A stretch of 64,000 bases of DNA. Source: Euleptes europaea (lineage: Eukaryota > Chordata > Lepidosauria > Squamata > Sphaerodactylidae). The notes under the pieces are model-generated. The model did no database searches and was not told the DNA's origin. It saw only the letters and a program-made list of their open reading frames with translations. The position numbers and the translations under genes were made by a program. The stretch lies in contig NC_079325.1 of NCBI RefSeq assembly GCF_029931775.1, positions 52,560,286-52,624,285 on the forward strand, in the 5' to 3' direction. Below are positions 12,701 through 27,700 of the stretch, piece after piece (positions within the stretch are counted from its first letter, which is position 1; each line of letters opens with the position of its first letter).

Positions 12701-15700
12701 ATTCACTATTTTAAAAAATAAAAATAATAATCTAGTTGCCATGACCCCACATTAAGCAGCTGGACTTTATATGCGACTGCACAGAATTGGGCTATCTGTT
12801 TTACCATCTGAGCATTTCCTTCCCAAAGGAGACTCTTAGTTCTCCCTTCCTCTGAATTAGCTGTGATTTGACTGAGTAGGGGAATGATTAGTTTACGACG
12901 TGCTACCTCATAAAAAAGAGCACCTGAACAGAACATGTTATATCGACTCCAGTTCGCTGGACTTACAAAGGCACACCCATTCTGTTCTCGGAAGCCTCTT
13001 AAATCAACCTTCTAAAATAGCTGATGGTAAAGCAGAGCATCTTGCTAATGTCAAGGCTCTCCTTTGCTTGGTGACTTCCCAGACCTGTATAGCAGGGGTT
13101 CTCTCCCTCAGCATCTCCATTAAAGGAGAACAGGTGTTGGGAAACATCTTTTTCGGCCTGAGCCCTTGGACGGCAGCTGCCGGCCAGGGTAAATGCCGAG
13201 CTAGATGGACCAGTGATCTGACTTGATATAAAGTATCATAATATATTAACATATATTTTGTTTGGAAGAGCTGTTGCTCGGTGGTAGACCACATGGTTTG
13301 AATGCAGGAGGTCCCAAGATCACTGAAAGACTCTCTGGACCACAGGTGTTGGAAAGACCCTCCTTGCCCATGATCTTGGCGAACAGCTGTCAATCAGAGT
13401 AGTAAATACCAAGGTAGATGGTTTGACTCAGTATAATGCAGCATCATGCATAATTTCTTTAGCTTAGCTTATTACTTTATTTTAATTTTCTTCTTTGCTA
13501 ATCTGTCTGGGAAATCATGACAGGGGAGAAGCTAACAGCTATGCAGGACATTCAAGCCCCCTCCCACTGTTTTTTCAAGCCATCTTGATGCCCATAAGAG
13601 CTAGAAACGTGATCTTTTAAAAAGTGAAAACAGAGATCCTTCAGAAGCTGAATTCGTATTGTTGATGCCAGCAGCCATGAGACTTTTCATATGCAGGGCC
13701 CACCTCTAACCTCCAACTTCCACCAGGTGTATTTTCTCCCCTCACAGGGCAAATCTACCCTACATGCTCTCCCTTAGGAATCCTGGGAATTGTAGTTCTA
13801 TGTATGGATGGATGGGGAGAGAGAGAGAGATCAACCAAGAATTCTTAACACCTGCATCAAACTACAATTTCCCAGGACTGCTGCTGGTAGCAGTGGGGAA
13901 ACCATGGCAGTTAAAACTAGTACCTCACTGGTATCAAATTTGTACAGTATGCAGATAGCCACCGTGGTGGGGTCTCCAGTTTTGTTACTATAATGACTAC
14001 CACGGTTTCCCTCTGGACTTGCTTATTCCCCTTGGTGCTACAGACACATTCGATCAGGTTTTGATGTTTTCAGTTGGAGGCTGCCAGCTTCCTTCTTTTG
14101 TTCTTTCTTGAAAGCAGAACCTGATTACCATACTTTTTGTTTCGTTTTGCTTAAAGGGCATGCTCTGGTGCAAACCACTAGCTGAACACCAACGATCTGC
14201 ATCGGGGTCCCCAACCTTTTTGAGCCTGCGGGCACCTTTGGAATTCTGACACCAAGTGGTGGGGGCAGCCACAAAATGGCTGCCACAAAATGGCTGCCGC
14301 AAGGGGTGGAGCTAGCCCCAAACGTCTGCTGAACTGAAGATCCTTTAGCTGTGGTGGTAGCTGCTCCCAAAGCAACACTTTTAAAATCTGCTCAGCCAAT
14401 CAAATCTCCAACAGAAAATCAGAAGCCTTGCTGGGCAAAAGCCCCACCTGACCCCATCCACTTTCTAAAAACACTTGGCAGGTGCTAGAAATGGTGTCAG
14501 CAGATGCCATGGCACCCATGGGCATCATGTTGGGGACCCCTGATCTGCATCCTCTGTTTAATTACTTGATATTCTCCTCTGCCTCTCTGGAACAATAGTT
14601 AAATTGTGGAACATAGTTAAATTGTGGAACTCCCTGTCCCAGGATGTGGTGATGGCTGCCAACTTTGAAGGCTTTAAGAGGAGAGTGGACATGTTCATGG
14701 AGGAGAGGGCTATTCATGGCTACTTGTAAAAATGGTCTGATCCAGTGTGGCCTTGCTTATGTTCTTATGTAAGTATAAACATCCACACACATTATCATTG
14801 AAACATTTTTATCCCATCTTTCCTCCCCTAATGAGGTGCCCAAAAGAAGCTAAGAGGGCAATTCTAAAATCACTTTCCTGGTGATAAGCTCCATTGAATA
14901 GACCCAAGTAGGATGCTGAGCAGGTGCTACTTAGGATGCTACTGTTATGTATCTAAGAGCAAATACAGCACAATAAAATCAATAAATACAGCACAATAAA
15001 ATCTTCTTTTTATGAAGACATGAAACTGCCTTATGCTGAACCAGACCCTTGGTCCATCAAGGTCAGCACTGTCTACTCAGACTGGCAGCAGATCTCCACG
15101 GTCTCAGGAGGAGGTCTTTCACATTGCCTACTACCTGAGTGGCAAGCTGCAGTACTGCAGTCCAAGCTCTGCTCACAACCTGAGTTCAATCCCGATGGAA
15201 GTTAGTTTCAGGTAGCCAGCTCCAGGTTGACTCAGCCTTCCATCCTTCCGAGGAGCAGACTCTAATCTGGTGAACCAGGTTCACACTCCTCCACATGAAT
15301 GGTGGACACTAATCTGGAGAACCGGGTTGGTTTCCCCACTCCTACACATGAAGCCAGCTGGGTGACCTTGGGCTAGTCACAGTTCTCTTTGAGTACTGTC
15401 AGCCCCACCTACCTCACAAGGTGTCTGTTGTGGGGAGGAAGGGAAGGCAATTGTAAGCCAGTTTGATTCTCCTTAAAAGGTAGAGAAAATCGGCATATAA
15501 AAACCAACACTTTTTCATTTCAACATCCAAGCCTACTACCCCATCAAAAGCCAGCTTAAGGAGAAAGATCTCAGGAGGCTTCTGAAAAATACTGAGGCCC
15601 TGCAGAGAAGGGAGGATGTCCAGTCTCACAGACGTGTACGGTGACTCAATGGGCTCTTGCTGTCTGGGATGGGATGCGTGGAAGCAGGTGACTACCAAGC

Positions 15701-18700
15701 GTGTGCCAGGGCTAGAGAAATCCAAAGCAGAGCATCCTCTGGGGAAATCACCTGTACTTACACAGAGTCTCCTTGCATGAATAATTCTGGTCTCTCTTTC
15801 AACAGGTTTTCTTTGATCCACATGAGGAGGCTTCGAACGTTCCCTGGAAAGAGCAAAACGAAGAACAGGTGAGACTTCAGCGCATTTGGGATTTACTGCC
15901 AGTGCTGAGTAACATGAAAGGCCAGCATTTCTCCTCCCTCCCTCCTCAAAAAAGGGCATCAAGAAAGGGCTGAGGCCGCTACAATATTCCCGGCGAGTAA
16001 TAATTTGCTTGCAAAATTACGTATTTAATTTATTTACAACATTTATTAGCTGCCTTTCTTCCTCATGCTTCTCAAAGCAGTTTACGATATATATAAAATA
16101 CATAAAAACTAAAATAAGAATCACTATTTAGGACTGCTAGCAACTTAATCAAATGCGATGCCCATAGCAGTGAACCTTCAAGGGCTGAAGGTTCTGCTAC
16201 TGAATATCAAGTCAGTACACAATAAAACATCAATCATCCAAGATTTAATCCTGGATGAACATGCTAACCTAGCTGGATTGGGAAAGGGAATGGGTCTATC
16301 CCAGGGTTGTCAGTACAAAACAGTCCCCTCCACACACACCACTTTGCAGCTAGGGTTTTACAAATGCAGCTGACCACAGAACGTGAAGCTAAAGCACTCC
16401 AGCTTCAAGCTGTAAACATCTGCAGTTACCTTTGCTTCCATTCCGTTTCATAAAGCTTTGCCTGGGCTCTGTAGAGCATGTGCATTTTCTACTCATCCTT
16501 TGGACAGTCCAAGAAAACTCTCTGCCTCGTTTGCATCTCTTTCTCTGAAAAGCTGTTTATCTTTCTCTTATTAAAGTCCATCTTTTATCTTTCTGCTTCA
16601 GAGGCTGACAGAACAGACAGGCGCATGCACGTACATGCATATGGATGCAGAAATCAAGGAAAGCGATGAGTGGTGGCAGGGAAGGGGACAGTTTTTCTTC
16701 TTACAGTATCAATTTTACTGTGCAAGCCAAAATAATATGGCAATAAGATCAGTTCATTTCCTGCTGGCGAGGTGAGAAGAAACAGGAAGGAGAAAATAAT
16801 TGGTTAAAGAGTTTTACAGGAGTGACAAATGACAACTGTGGAGTTTTTCCTCTGCCCTTTGTACTTCCACAGCCCTCTTCTCCTTGAAATCTCCCAGCTC
16901 TTGGTTGGTAGCCATCTCAGCGTCCTTTGGCAGTCTTCAAAATGACTATCCGGCACACAGTTACATGTAGTCATGTGTTCCCGCAATTCTAGTTTTGAGC
17001 TGGTTTGGAGCCCCCAAAAAAGTTACCTTCAGTTTACTGAAGAAATCCTAAAGCACCAACTCTACATATTAGGGGTGAATTTCAATTTTTTTAATTGTTC
17101 CTGGAGCTGAGGCTTTTAATTTTAGAGAACAATGTCTCTGTGTAAGAAGGTTTGCATCTTTAAAAAAAAAGATTTTATTGCTTAATTTTCAGATTTTTAA
17201 GTTTGATATCTGCTTAATGGAGGAAAAGGAATATACAGCTCTGAAATAAAATAAATGCAGAAGAATATTAGAAATGTGTTGCTGTATCCTGTGTCCAAGA
17301 GTAAACAGCCAGGTTATCCAGGAGGCTTATAAATGAGGCATAAAATTTATGGTCTTCTCTGCTTATCACCAGCTTCTGGAACTCACAGGTATACGGCATC
17401 TATGTATGGATGTTTCACTTTTATTATGGCTAAAGTCCAAGAAGAGACCTATCCTACTCAAATTTATCTGATCCTTGTTTTACAACTATACAAATGGACA
17501 TCTTCATGCAAGAAGCAAGCAAAAGATTCTAAAATGAATCAGTCAGCTCAGCTCCTTTCGCTAATCCCTGTGCCACCTGTGAGAAGGATTTAAATAACTT
17601 TTGCTAGGGCTCCAGAATTACTCTAAGACCACCAAATTTATACACCCTAAAATGAGAACAGATACATAGGCATGGCAAGAGATTCTGGTGTGTGTGTGTG
17701 TGTGCCATCAAATCACAGCCAGCTTATGGCAACCCTGTAAGGTTTTCAATGCAAGAGAGGGTTGGAGGTGGTCTGCCATTGCCTGCCTCCTCATGGGCTG
17801 AGAGAGTTTGGAGAGAACTGTGATTGGCCCAAGGTCACCCAGCAGGCTTCATCTGGAGGACCGGGGAATCGAACCCGGTTCTCCAGATTAGAGACCACCG
17901 CTCTTAACCACTACACCACACTGGCTCTAGAGATTCTGTTCGCTACCAGGAAAGCACTGATTTTTCTATTCATCACTTTGAAGCTGCATCTGGAAATATG
18001 GTACCTCCATGTAACAAAAGCAGCTGGCTATCTACAGCCCCTGACTCCAGTAGGCTGGGAATTCCAATCCTCGTTCCACAGGTGACATTGAAACTCCCTC
18101 TGGACTTTGCACCTTGGTGAAAGTTCATTGGCTCCCAGCTCCACCCATCCGCGTATGAACCACAGCCCAAACACTGCATATGAGAGACACAACAGTGCTT
18201 ATCCTTCTTCCAATCACTTGCTGAATGTTCATATCATAGACTGCCTGCTCAGAGGATGCTCTCTTGATCACCAGCTAACATCCTCATCCATAATTCCACT
18301 CACGCTGCAGGAAGAAGTGAGCCATTAAACCAGTGGGTTGAAATTAAATCAAAAGAGTTTCCGTCTAGAGCAGTGGTTCCCAACCTTTTTTTGACCAGGG
18401 ACCACTAGGACTTTTTTGTTCGGTGCAGGGACCCCAAGGTTCAAAATAAAAATTCTGAGAATTTGAAAATAAACTTTAATCATAACTGTTAGTTAAACAT
18501 TAAACTTTTAAAAATATATATTCAAATATTATTCTAATCAAGAACTTTTAATTGAAAATATTAATTTATTATGGGTTTATAACTTTGTTTCGCGGATCTT
18601 AATTTAGTTCTCGGGGACCCCTGGGGGTCCATGGACCCCCAGTTGGGAACCAGTGGTCTAGAGTCTAGACATTAGGAAGAACTTTCTAAGTTACAGCGAT

Positions 18701-21700
18701 GCCTCAGTGGAAAAGGCTTCCTCAGGAGGTGGTGAGCTTTCCTTCCCTGGAGGTTTTCAAGCAGAGGCTAAATGACCATCTGTCAGCAATGCTGATTCTA
18801 TGACCTTAGGCAGATCATGAGAGGGAGGGCATCTTGGCCATCTTCTGGGCATGCAGTAGGGGTCACTGGGTGTGGGGGGGGGGAGGTAGGTGTGAATTTC
18901 CTTCATTGTGCAGGGGGTCGGACTAGATGACCCTGGTGGTCCCTTCCAATTCTATGATTCTAAGCTTGCTGACCCAGTCACACACACTAACCTACCTCAC
19001 AGGGGTGTTGGGAGGATAAAATGGAGAAGAGGAGAACAATGTAAGCTGCTTTGGGTCCCCAGGTGAAGGGTATGTGAAGTAAATAAATAAAATAAAAATA
19101 TTTTATTAAGGCCACCCCAAACGTCCCCAGGTGGGCCCACATGGCAATCAAAATGGAGCCACCACCTGCTATTGGTGATACCATCACTTTGATAGGCGAC
19201 AATAAGGGCAGCTAGAACCAGAGCTCTTTTCTTGATGTTTATAAAAGATGTCAAAGTTCCTCTTGGCATTTGGCAAATGGGTTTTTGCAGCTTCTGTGTC
19301 CAGAATGTTTTAGCTGAGCAGTGCTGATGATGGTATCGATGGTTTTACCATTAAACCACATTAACATCAAGAAAACTGATCTAGAAATATTTTAAACAAA
19401 GAAACATCAAGCAATACGTACATTAGCTGAATTCCGCAGAACTCGCCTTCAGACAGGATGTTTTTGCCCTGAGCATCCAGAAGAGTTCTGGGGAACACAA
19501 AAGCTTGCACATGCCAATGTGCCATTTTAGTCGGTCCCAAGAAGAAGGAGCCCCATGGCGCAGAGTGGTCAGCTGCAGCACTACAGTCAAAGCTCTGCTC
19601 ACGACCTGAGTTCGATCCCGACGGAAGTCGGTTTCAGGAAGCCGGCTCAAGGTTGACTCAGCCTTCCATCCTTCCGAGGTAGGTAAAATGAGGACTTGGC
19701 TCGCTGGAGGTAATGTGCAGATGGCTGGGGAAGGTGATGGCAAACCGCCCCATAAACATAGTCTGCCTAGGAAACATTGCAATGTGACGTCACCCCATGG
19801 GTCAGGAATGACCCGATGCTTGCACAGCGGACCACCTTTGCCAAAGAAGAAGATACTCCATCAAATCCTTATTTATTTAATTATTTAATTCATTCATTCA
19901 TTTATACCCCGCCTTTCTCTCCAATGGGACCCAAAGCAGATTACATTATTCTCCTCTCCTCCATTTTATCCCAACAACAACCCCGTGAGACAGGTTAAGC
20001 GGAGAGAGGGCAACTGGCCCAAGGTCACCCAGCGAGCTTCCAGGGCACAAGTAGGGATTCAAACCTGGGACATCCAGACACTAGCCCAACACTCTTAACC
20101 ACGACACCACACTTGCTCTCCATTCCTCCATTGGTAGCAAAACAGCAACTTGTCCACAGCTGTGCTGGCTACCAACCTGTTTGCATCAGAAATCCTCTGC
20201 CATAAGCATCTCTCTATATCGCCACCCACACAGTACCAGCTCCCAAACATGTTTTGGCTACTGTCTGTGCTGCCGGCTCTGGTGAGTTCAATCCAAGAGG
20301 GAGGGTCACAACATAAGAACATAAGAAAGACCCTGCTGGATCAGACCCAGGCCCATCCAGTCCAGCAGTCTGTTCACTCAGTGGCCAATCAGGAGCCTCT
20401 AGGAAGTCCACAAACAACATGGCTGCAGCAGCACCATCCTGCCTGGTTCCACAGCGCCTAATATAACAGGCATGCTCCTCTGATCCTGGAGAGAATAGGC
20501 ATGCATCATGACTAGCAGCCATTTTTACTAGTAGCCATTTATGCCCCACTCCTCCATTAATTTATTTATTAACTATTTCCACTTATTATCCCGCTCTTCC
20601 TGGCCAAACTGGGCTCAGAGCGGCTTACAAAATATAAATGTCTCATTATATCAGTAAAAACTTTAAAACATTTTAAAATAGCCCTATAAATCATATAAAT
20701 ATCATCCTAATTTACCTAAGGTGCCTCTAAAGTGTAACACAAAACACAACTTCAGCTAGGTGAGCAGATGGAATAAATACAGATTGAATAAAAAGATTAA
20801 AAGATATTACCACAGCAGAGAGGTTAGGGAGGCCAGGATTAATATATAGGGAACCGTAGCTGGCCTCAACCATAGCTCAGAACTCAAACATGTCCACTCC
20901 CCTTTTAAAGCCTTCCAAGTTGGCAGCCATCACCACATCCTGGGGCAGGGAGTTCCACAATTTAACTATGCACTGTGTGAAGAAATACTTCCTTTTATCA
21001 GTTTTGAATCTCTCGCCCTCCAGCTTCAGCAGATGACCCCACATTCTGGTATTATGAGAGAGGGAGAAAAGCTTCTCCCTGTCCACTCTCGCCAAACCAT
21101 GCATAATTTTATAGACAATACAATAGAAGCTGTACAGCTTCAAGCAGCATGGTACAGCCTGGTGCCAACCCCCAGCTCCCAACACAGACTCTCACAATTG
21201 TGCCCACAATCCCCCTGGCTCACAGTGCCAGTCAGAGTTCGGCTGCCCACCAGGAAACATCCAGACTTTTACAGATATGCTTTGGTGGGGGCAGACGTTG
21301 CTTGGCCCACCAATCTCATTTCGGACACAGTGTTTTGCGGGGAGGGGGACAAAAAGGCAAGCCCCCCCAGGCAAACCCCCCCCAGGCATCTCAAGAGACC
21401 TGGTAATAAATAAGATGTACATTGAGCCGGTCACCAAGGCGTCAAAGCGGTAAGGAGGCCAGCTCTCACTACCCAGACACCTCCCTGTGGGGTTCTGTGC
21501 CTTTGACACTGCCTACCCTTCTCCCCACCCCAGAGAATGAGATCATTTATCATACTGACCATGGCCCAACTCCAATTTGCTGAGGTCACTGGCTCAGGCC
21601 AAGCGTCACCCCACCCACATTCTCAGCCACTGGCCGGTAGTCATGACAAACTCCCTCCCCCCCACACACACACCTCTTTTTGACTGTGCCTCTTCCATTA

Positions 21701-24700
21701 TTCCCACCAACACGGATGAGAAGAGGGTTTGAGTGATAGATGACTTATTCTTCAACTGCGGGCTGGGCGGGGGGGGGGGAGGAGAACCCTGAAATCAAGG
21801 AGGCCTCCACAACCCTCCCGCTCTGCAAGCCCAACGTCTGACCCAGCTAGCTGAATTACGAGTGAAGGAAGGGGACAGGTTACAGGGGAAAAGAAGAGAG
21901 AAGACAGACAGTGGTGTAGTGGTTATGAGCGATGGACTCTGATCTGGAGAACAGGGTTTGATTCCCCACTCTGACACATGAGTGGCGGACTCTAATCTGG
22001 TGAACTGGATTTGTTTCCCCACTCCGACACTTGAAGCCAGCTGGGTGACCTTGGGCTACTCACAGCTCTCTCAGCCTCACCTACCTCTCAGGGTGTCTGT
22101 TGCGAGGAGAGGAAGGGAAAGTGATTATAAGCCGGTTTGATTCTCCCTTAAGCGGTAGAGAAAGTCGGCATATAAAAACCAACTTTTCTTCTTCTACTGT
22201 TGCATTTCACCCTCCCACAATAAATAAATAAATAATCCCTCTGATGGTTGGCTTCCGTATATAAATGACAAAGAAACATGATTGTCCTTTGGGGGGGGGT
22301 AAAGGGAGGAAGAAGTCAGAGAACAGCCTCCGAAATGCACCAGGGTCTCTGAAATAAATGACTGCCAATGGGGGGTGAAGAGGGGCACAGGCAGACTTTG
22401 AGCTCAGGAGCCTTTTTCATGCTCTGCTCATTTGGATTCTCTCTGGGGAATTATTGAACACACAGATACACACACGAGCAAAACGCTTTTTCTACCCAAT
22501 GGTGGTTTGGCATCTGTCACGGTCAAGGAGATGGTATGCAAGTTATGCTAATGGGACGCAGCCTTCTGAGACACGACATATTTCATATCTGCCTCTCCTC
22601 TGCCCCTCCCTGCAAGGCCTTCTGCACAGATGCAAACCCAGCCGCGAGACAAAGCCCTCGCAGCTGTCCAACACAACCTCACCACCAACCCGGCAGGCAA
22701 ATTAAATTCATACGCACAGTTCAGCGGACAGCCTGTTTGATTAGGGCAGGGCTGTTGAACTCATTTGTTATGAGAGCCGGATATGACATAAATGTCACTT
22801 GGCCGGGCCGGGCCATGTCTTGCCAGACCAGATTGGGACTGGGTGAGGCTGCCTCGGCTGGCTTACGGGCCAGATAAGAGTTCTCAAGGGGTTGGATCCA
22901 GCCCCTGGATTAGGGACTGGGAGAACCGGGTTCAAATGTCCATATCACAAACTCACCTGGAGCAAGCAGCACTCACAAATTCCAGCACCCATTTGCAAAC
23001 TGGAAACAGTGTGGATGAAGGAAGATTAATTGTGCAAACAAAATTGTAGTAACTCCATGATATACCCAAGGGTGGAAAACAGTTTCAGATTCTTGTATCG
23101 CATTTCTTGGAACTCAGATCACCAATGGTTTGGAGTGATTCCAAAGCCCTGATTGATCTTTGAAGTCTTCCACTGAATCACTTCTGGTTTGTGGTGCTAA
23201 ACAAGCGCTATTAGCAGAATGCTTCTCAATGTTCGTCATGTTTGCCACATTTTAGTCGAAATATATATATTTTTAATCTTAAGGCCAGTTCACTTTTATG
23301 TTATATTAATAGAACCATAATTTCATAAGAACATAATAAGCCCTGCTGGATCAGACCAAGTTCCATGAAGTCCTGCAGTCTGTTCACACAGTGGCCAACC
23401 AGGTGCCTCTAGGAAGTCCACAAACAAAGCAACTGCAGCAGCATTATCCTGCCTGCGTTCCACAGCACCTAACATAATAGGCATGCTCATCTGATCCTGG
23501 AGAGAACAGGTATGCATCATGACTAGAATTCATTTTGACTAGTAGCCAGTGATAGTCCTCTCCTCCATGAACATGCCTACTCCCCTCTTAAAGCCTTCCA
23601 AGTTGGCAGCCATCACCACATCTTGGGGCAGGGTGTTTCTAAGAAGTTAGTGTCAAATGACTTGGGCCCAGGCTAACCTGAATTTTTCAGATCTTAGAAG
23701 CCAAGCAGGGTCAGCTCTGGTTATTATTTGGATGGGAGATCACTAAGGAAGTCCAGGGTTCTTACGCAGAGGCAGGCAATCACACACACCCTCTCTTGCC
23801 TTGAAAACCCTACCAGTTTGCCATAAGTTGGCTGCGACTTGACAGCACTTTACATATATAGTATCGGCAGCCAACTAACATTCTGAGAATCCTGGCTTTC
23901 ATTTTTTGAAACAAGTACATCACTAGACCTTAAGGCTGCAAAGAGAGGCTTGAAAGTGTGTGGAAAATGTTTAGCTGGTGAGAAAGAGGAGGAGAAGAAA
24001 GAGTTGGTTTTTATATGCTGACTTTCTCTACCACTTAAGGAAGAATCAAACTGGCTTACAATCACCTTCCCTTCCTCTCCCCACATCAGACACCCTGTGA
24101 GGTAGGTGGGGCTGAGAGAGCTCGAAGAGAGCTGTGACTAGCCCAAGGTAATCCAGTTGGCTTCATGAGTAGGAGCAGGGAAACCAACCCTGTTCACCAG
24201 ATTAGCCTCCGCCACTCATGTGGAGGAGTGGGGAATCAAACCCGGTTCTCCAGATCAGAGTCCACCGCTCCAAACCACCGCTCTTAACCACTACACCACA
24301 CTGGAAGAATAATCTTCAGTGGTCTGTTGGTGGGGGGGGCACTGACCAGCAGAACCACAGTTAAGTACATGTGTATAATCCAGCCTCTTTAAAATGAGAG
24401 TTTGGACTACGTTAAACACACACACATCTAATTGTATTTATTCATTTACTTCATTTCTACTTTGCTTTGCTCTCCAATGGGGGCCCTAAGCAGCTTACAT
24501 CAATCTCCTCTCCATTTTATCCCCTTGCAGAAGAGGTTCGGCTGAGCGTGTGTGACGGGCCCAAGGTCACCCAGCAAGATTCCATGGCAAAGTAGGGATT
24601 CAAACCTGGGTCTCACAGATCCTAGTCCAGCACTCTAACCACCACACCACACAACTGAAATTGTAGGTCACCCTCTCCTCTTAAACCACTGGTTCCCAAC

Positions 24701-27700
24701 CTGTTTGAGTATGTGGATCCCTCCTTTTAATATCAATTTTTTTTGCAGACCCCCAACCCCACAGGATAGCAGTTGTACTATTAGTACCCATTAATTGAGA
24801 AAATGCATATTGTTAAAAAGATCAAAATGGTAGCTGCTGAATGCATGTATGGATTCGCAGACCCCTTGCAAGACTTTTGCGGTGTCTCCAGAAGTCCCTG
24901 GCCCCCAGGTTGGGAACCACTGTCTTAAACCAAAACAGCTCCAGGTGTTAAAGCCAAATAAAAAAATACCATTAAACAAGTAAAACACCACATCGAACAT
25001 TGAGAAGCATTCTGCTAATAGCGCCTGTTCAGCACCACAAACTTGAAGTGATTTAATGGAAGTCTTCAAAGATCAGTCAAGGCTTTGGAACTGCCCCAAA
25101 CTTTTGGTGATCCGAGTTCCAAGAAATGTAATACAAAAATCTAAAACTATTTTCCTCCCTTAACATAAGAACGGCCACGCTGGATCAGACCAAGGCCCAT
25201 CAAGTCTAGCACTCTGTGCACACAGTGGCCAACCGGGTGCCTCTAGGAAGCCCACAAACAAGACGGCTGCAGCAGCATTGTCCTGCCCGTGTTCCATAGC
25301 ACCCAATATAATAGGCATGCCCCTCTGATCCTGGAGAGAACAGGCATGCATCCTGACTAGTATCCATTTCTACTAGTAGCCATGAATAGCCCTCTCCTCC
25401 ATGAACATGTCCCCTCTTAAAGCCTTCCAAGTAAGAGTCATCACCACATCCTGGGGCAGGGAGTTCCCCCATTTAACTCCCTTGGTATATAACGGATGAG
25501 TAACTTGACAGCCATCCAAAAGAAGTGGGTAGATGTCACCTGGAGAAGAGAATGCAGAGACAGGCTGACCATTTAAAGGCATTCTTTTTAATGAATGAAG
25601 GGGGCGGGAATAAGCCACCCTATCTACCAGGTGCGGCCCAAAGAGAAATTGAGTCCAAATTGCAGGAAGATGTAGGTAAAACGTAAGAGACAAGATGCTT
25701 GGAACTGTACAAACCATATGGCCAGAGGATGCCACCACCAAGTTGTAGAAGTTCTTCCTTTGGATGATTGCAACCAGTTGGGTATTTAGTATGGCTAGAA
25801 AATTTCAAGAAGTCAGGCTTGCCAGGGGAGGAAAGTTCCAGCGTGGCCTCCGGAATATTTGAAATGCTTTATTTAAAAGTCCAAGATCCAAACTTTTTCT
25901 TTTAAAGACAATCGTGGCCTGTTTTGGGTAAGTTGGCTATCTGATCCATGAAGCCCAGCTCTGTGACAGTTCTGCCTCAAATTGTGCTGATCTCTCCAGG
26001 CTTCCCCCTCCCAACATGAGCAACAACAACAAAAATACAGCCACAGCCAGCAAGGCCCATTAACCCCATCTCCTCCGTACTCCGTCCTCCTCAAGCAAAC
26101 AGCTCAGCTTCACTTGAAAGGGGAGGGGGGAGAGAAAGGGAAGGGAGAGGAGGATTGGCAAGAGGGGGGGAGATTTACAAATGAAAGACATTAAGAATGG
26201 AGCAGTTTGTGGGATAAAGGGTCTGCAGAAGGGGCTTTACAGATGTGTAGAGGGACTGGCGGTTCATTGTTTAATTAAGCAGAAAGTGGCTCTTTTGAAA
26301 AGCAATTTTACACAGGAGCTCCCGGCTCTGCAAACAGTTCCTGCAAGGGAGGGCACGGCAGAGGAGAAAGGAACAGCTGGCACTGTGAACCGTGTGAACT
26401 GAATGCTAAACAGTTTAAAGGGCTATGGACCTCCTGCCCGCGAGAGCCCATTCCCACCCCAGTGTATACAGTCACCTTCAGAACAGCGGTGCCATGGCTG
26501 CAAACAAGGCAGGGGGTAGGCGGGAAGAAGAAGAGTTGGTTTTTATATGCCGACTGTCTCTACCACTTAAAGGAGAATCAAACTGGCTTACAATCACCTT
26601 CCCTTCCCCTCCCCACAACAGACACCCTGTGAGGTAGGTGGGGCTGAGAGAGCTCTAAGAGAGCTGTGACTAGCCCAAGGTTACTCAGCTGGCTTCTTGT
26701 GTAGGAGTGGAGAAACAAACCCAGTGCACCAGATTAGCCTCCGCCACTCATGTGGATTGGGGAATCAAACCTGGTTCACCAGATCAGAGTCCACCGCTCC
26801 AAACCACCGCTCTTAACCACGACACCACGTTGGCTCTTTAGAGGGGAAATAGGAAGGGTATCCAATATAGGGGTAGACAAAGATGTCAAGAATCGAGTTC
26901 AGGAGACTAATGGCCATGCTCCTGCTACGCCCCCTCCCCAATTCCCAGCTTCTGCTTCTTCCTTGGGTGCTTCTCTGCCTTTCCCCATCACCAGCTGCCT
27001 TCCAACGTTGTCCCCTCCATGAGTCTTCTTCCTTCCCACCCCATAGCTTGACCAAACCCCCTAAACATCTGCTGCTGGGGGACTCACAGATCCTGCTGGG
27101 ACCACCTCTCTCCCCACCCACTGGTGGCCCCCACTGCCTCCAGTATGTGGCTGTGGGGAAGGAACAGAGGATAGCAGGGTGCAGCTGATACAATCCATCT
27201 TGGGCAATCTTTTCCCTTAGCTATAGAGGAGCCTTATGGAGAGGCTCTGTGGCACAATGGATAGCGCATTGGACTTCTAGATTGTGTGACAAAGTGAAGT
27301 CATTCAAAGGTTGTGGGTTCGAATCCCACCAGAGTAATATTTGGAGGGGTCGTGGTTCAGTGGGAGAGCATCTGCTTGGCACGCAGAATCTCCCAGGTTA
27401 AGCCCCCAGTATCTCCAGTTAAAGGGACCAGGCAAGTAGGTGATGCGAAAGACCTCTGCCTGAGACCCTGGAGAGCCGCTACTGGTCTGAGTAGACAAGA
27501 CTGACTTTGATGAACCGAGGGTCTGATTCAGTAGAACGCAGCTTCGTGTGTTCAACCACCTGTTCTGTGTGCCTCCTACAGCCACCCAAATCCTGATGCA
27601 ATTGTATAGCTCCACTTCAAAGAATTGTACATGGCGTGTTTGGATCCACTCCCCCCCCTCCATCACCTTCGTTTTCCCACAAACAGATGAATCTGCCTTT

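Noticed and set aside
15414-15962. 182-codon minus-strand ORF spanning URM1 exon 3
   Set aside because: The URM1 exon reads in a different frame from this ORF, whose left part is SINE A. It is a shadow frame.
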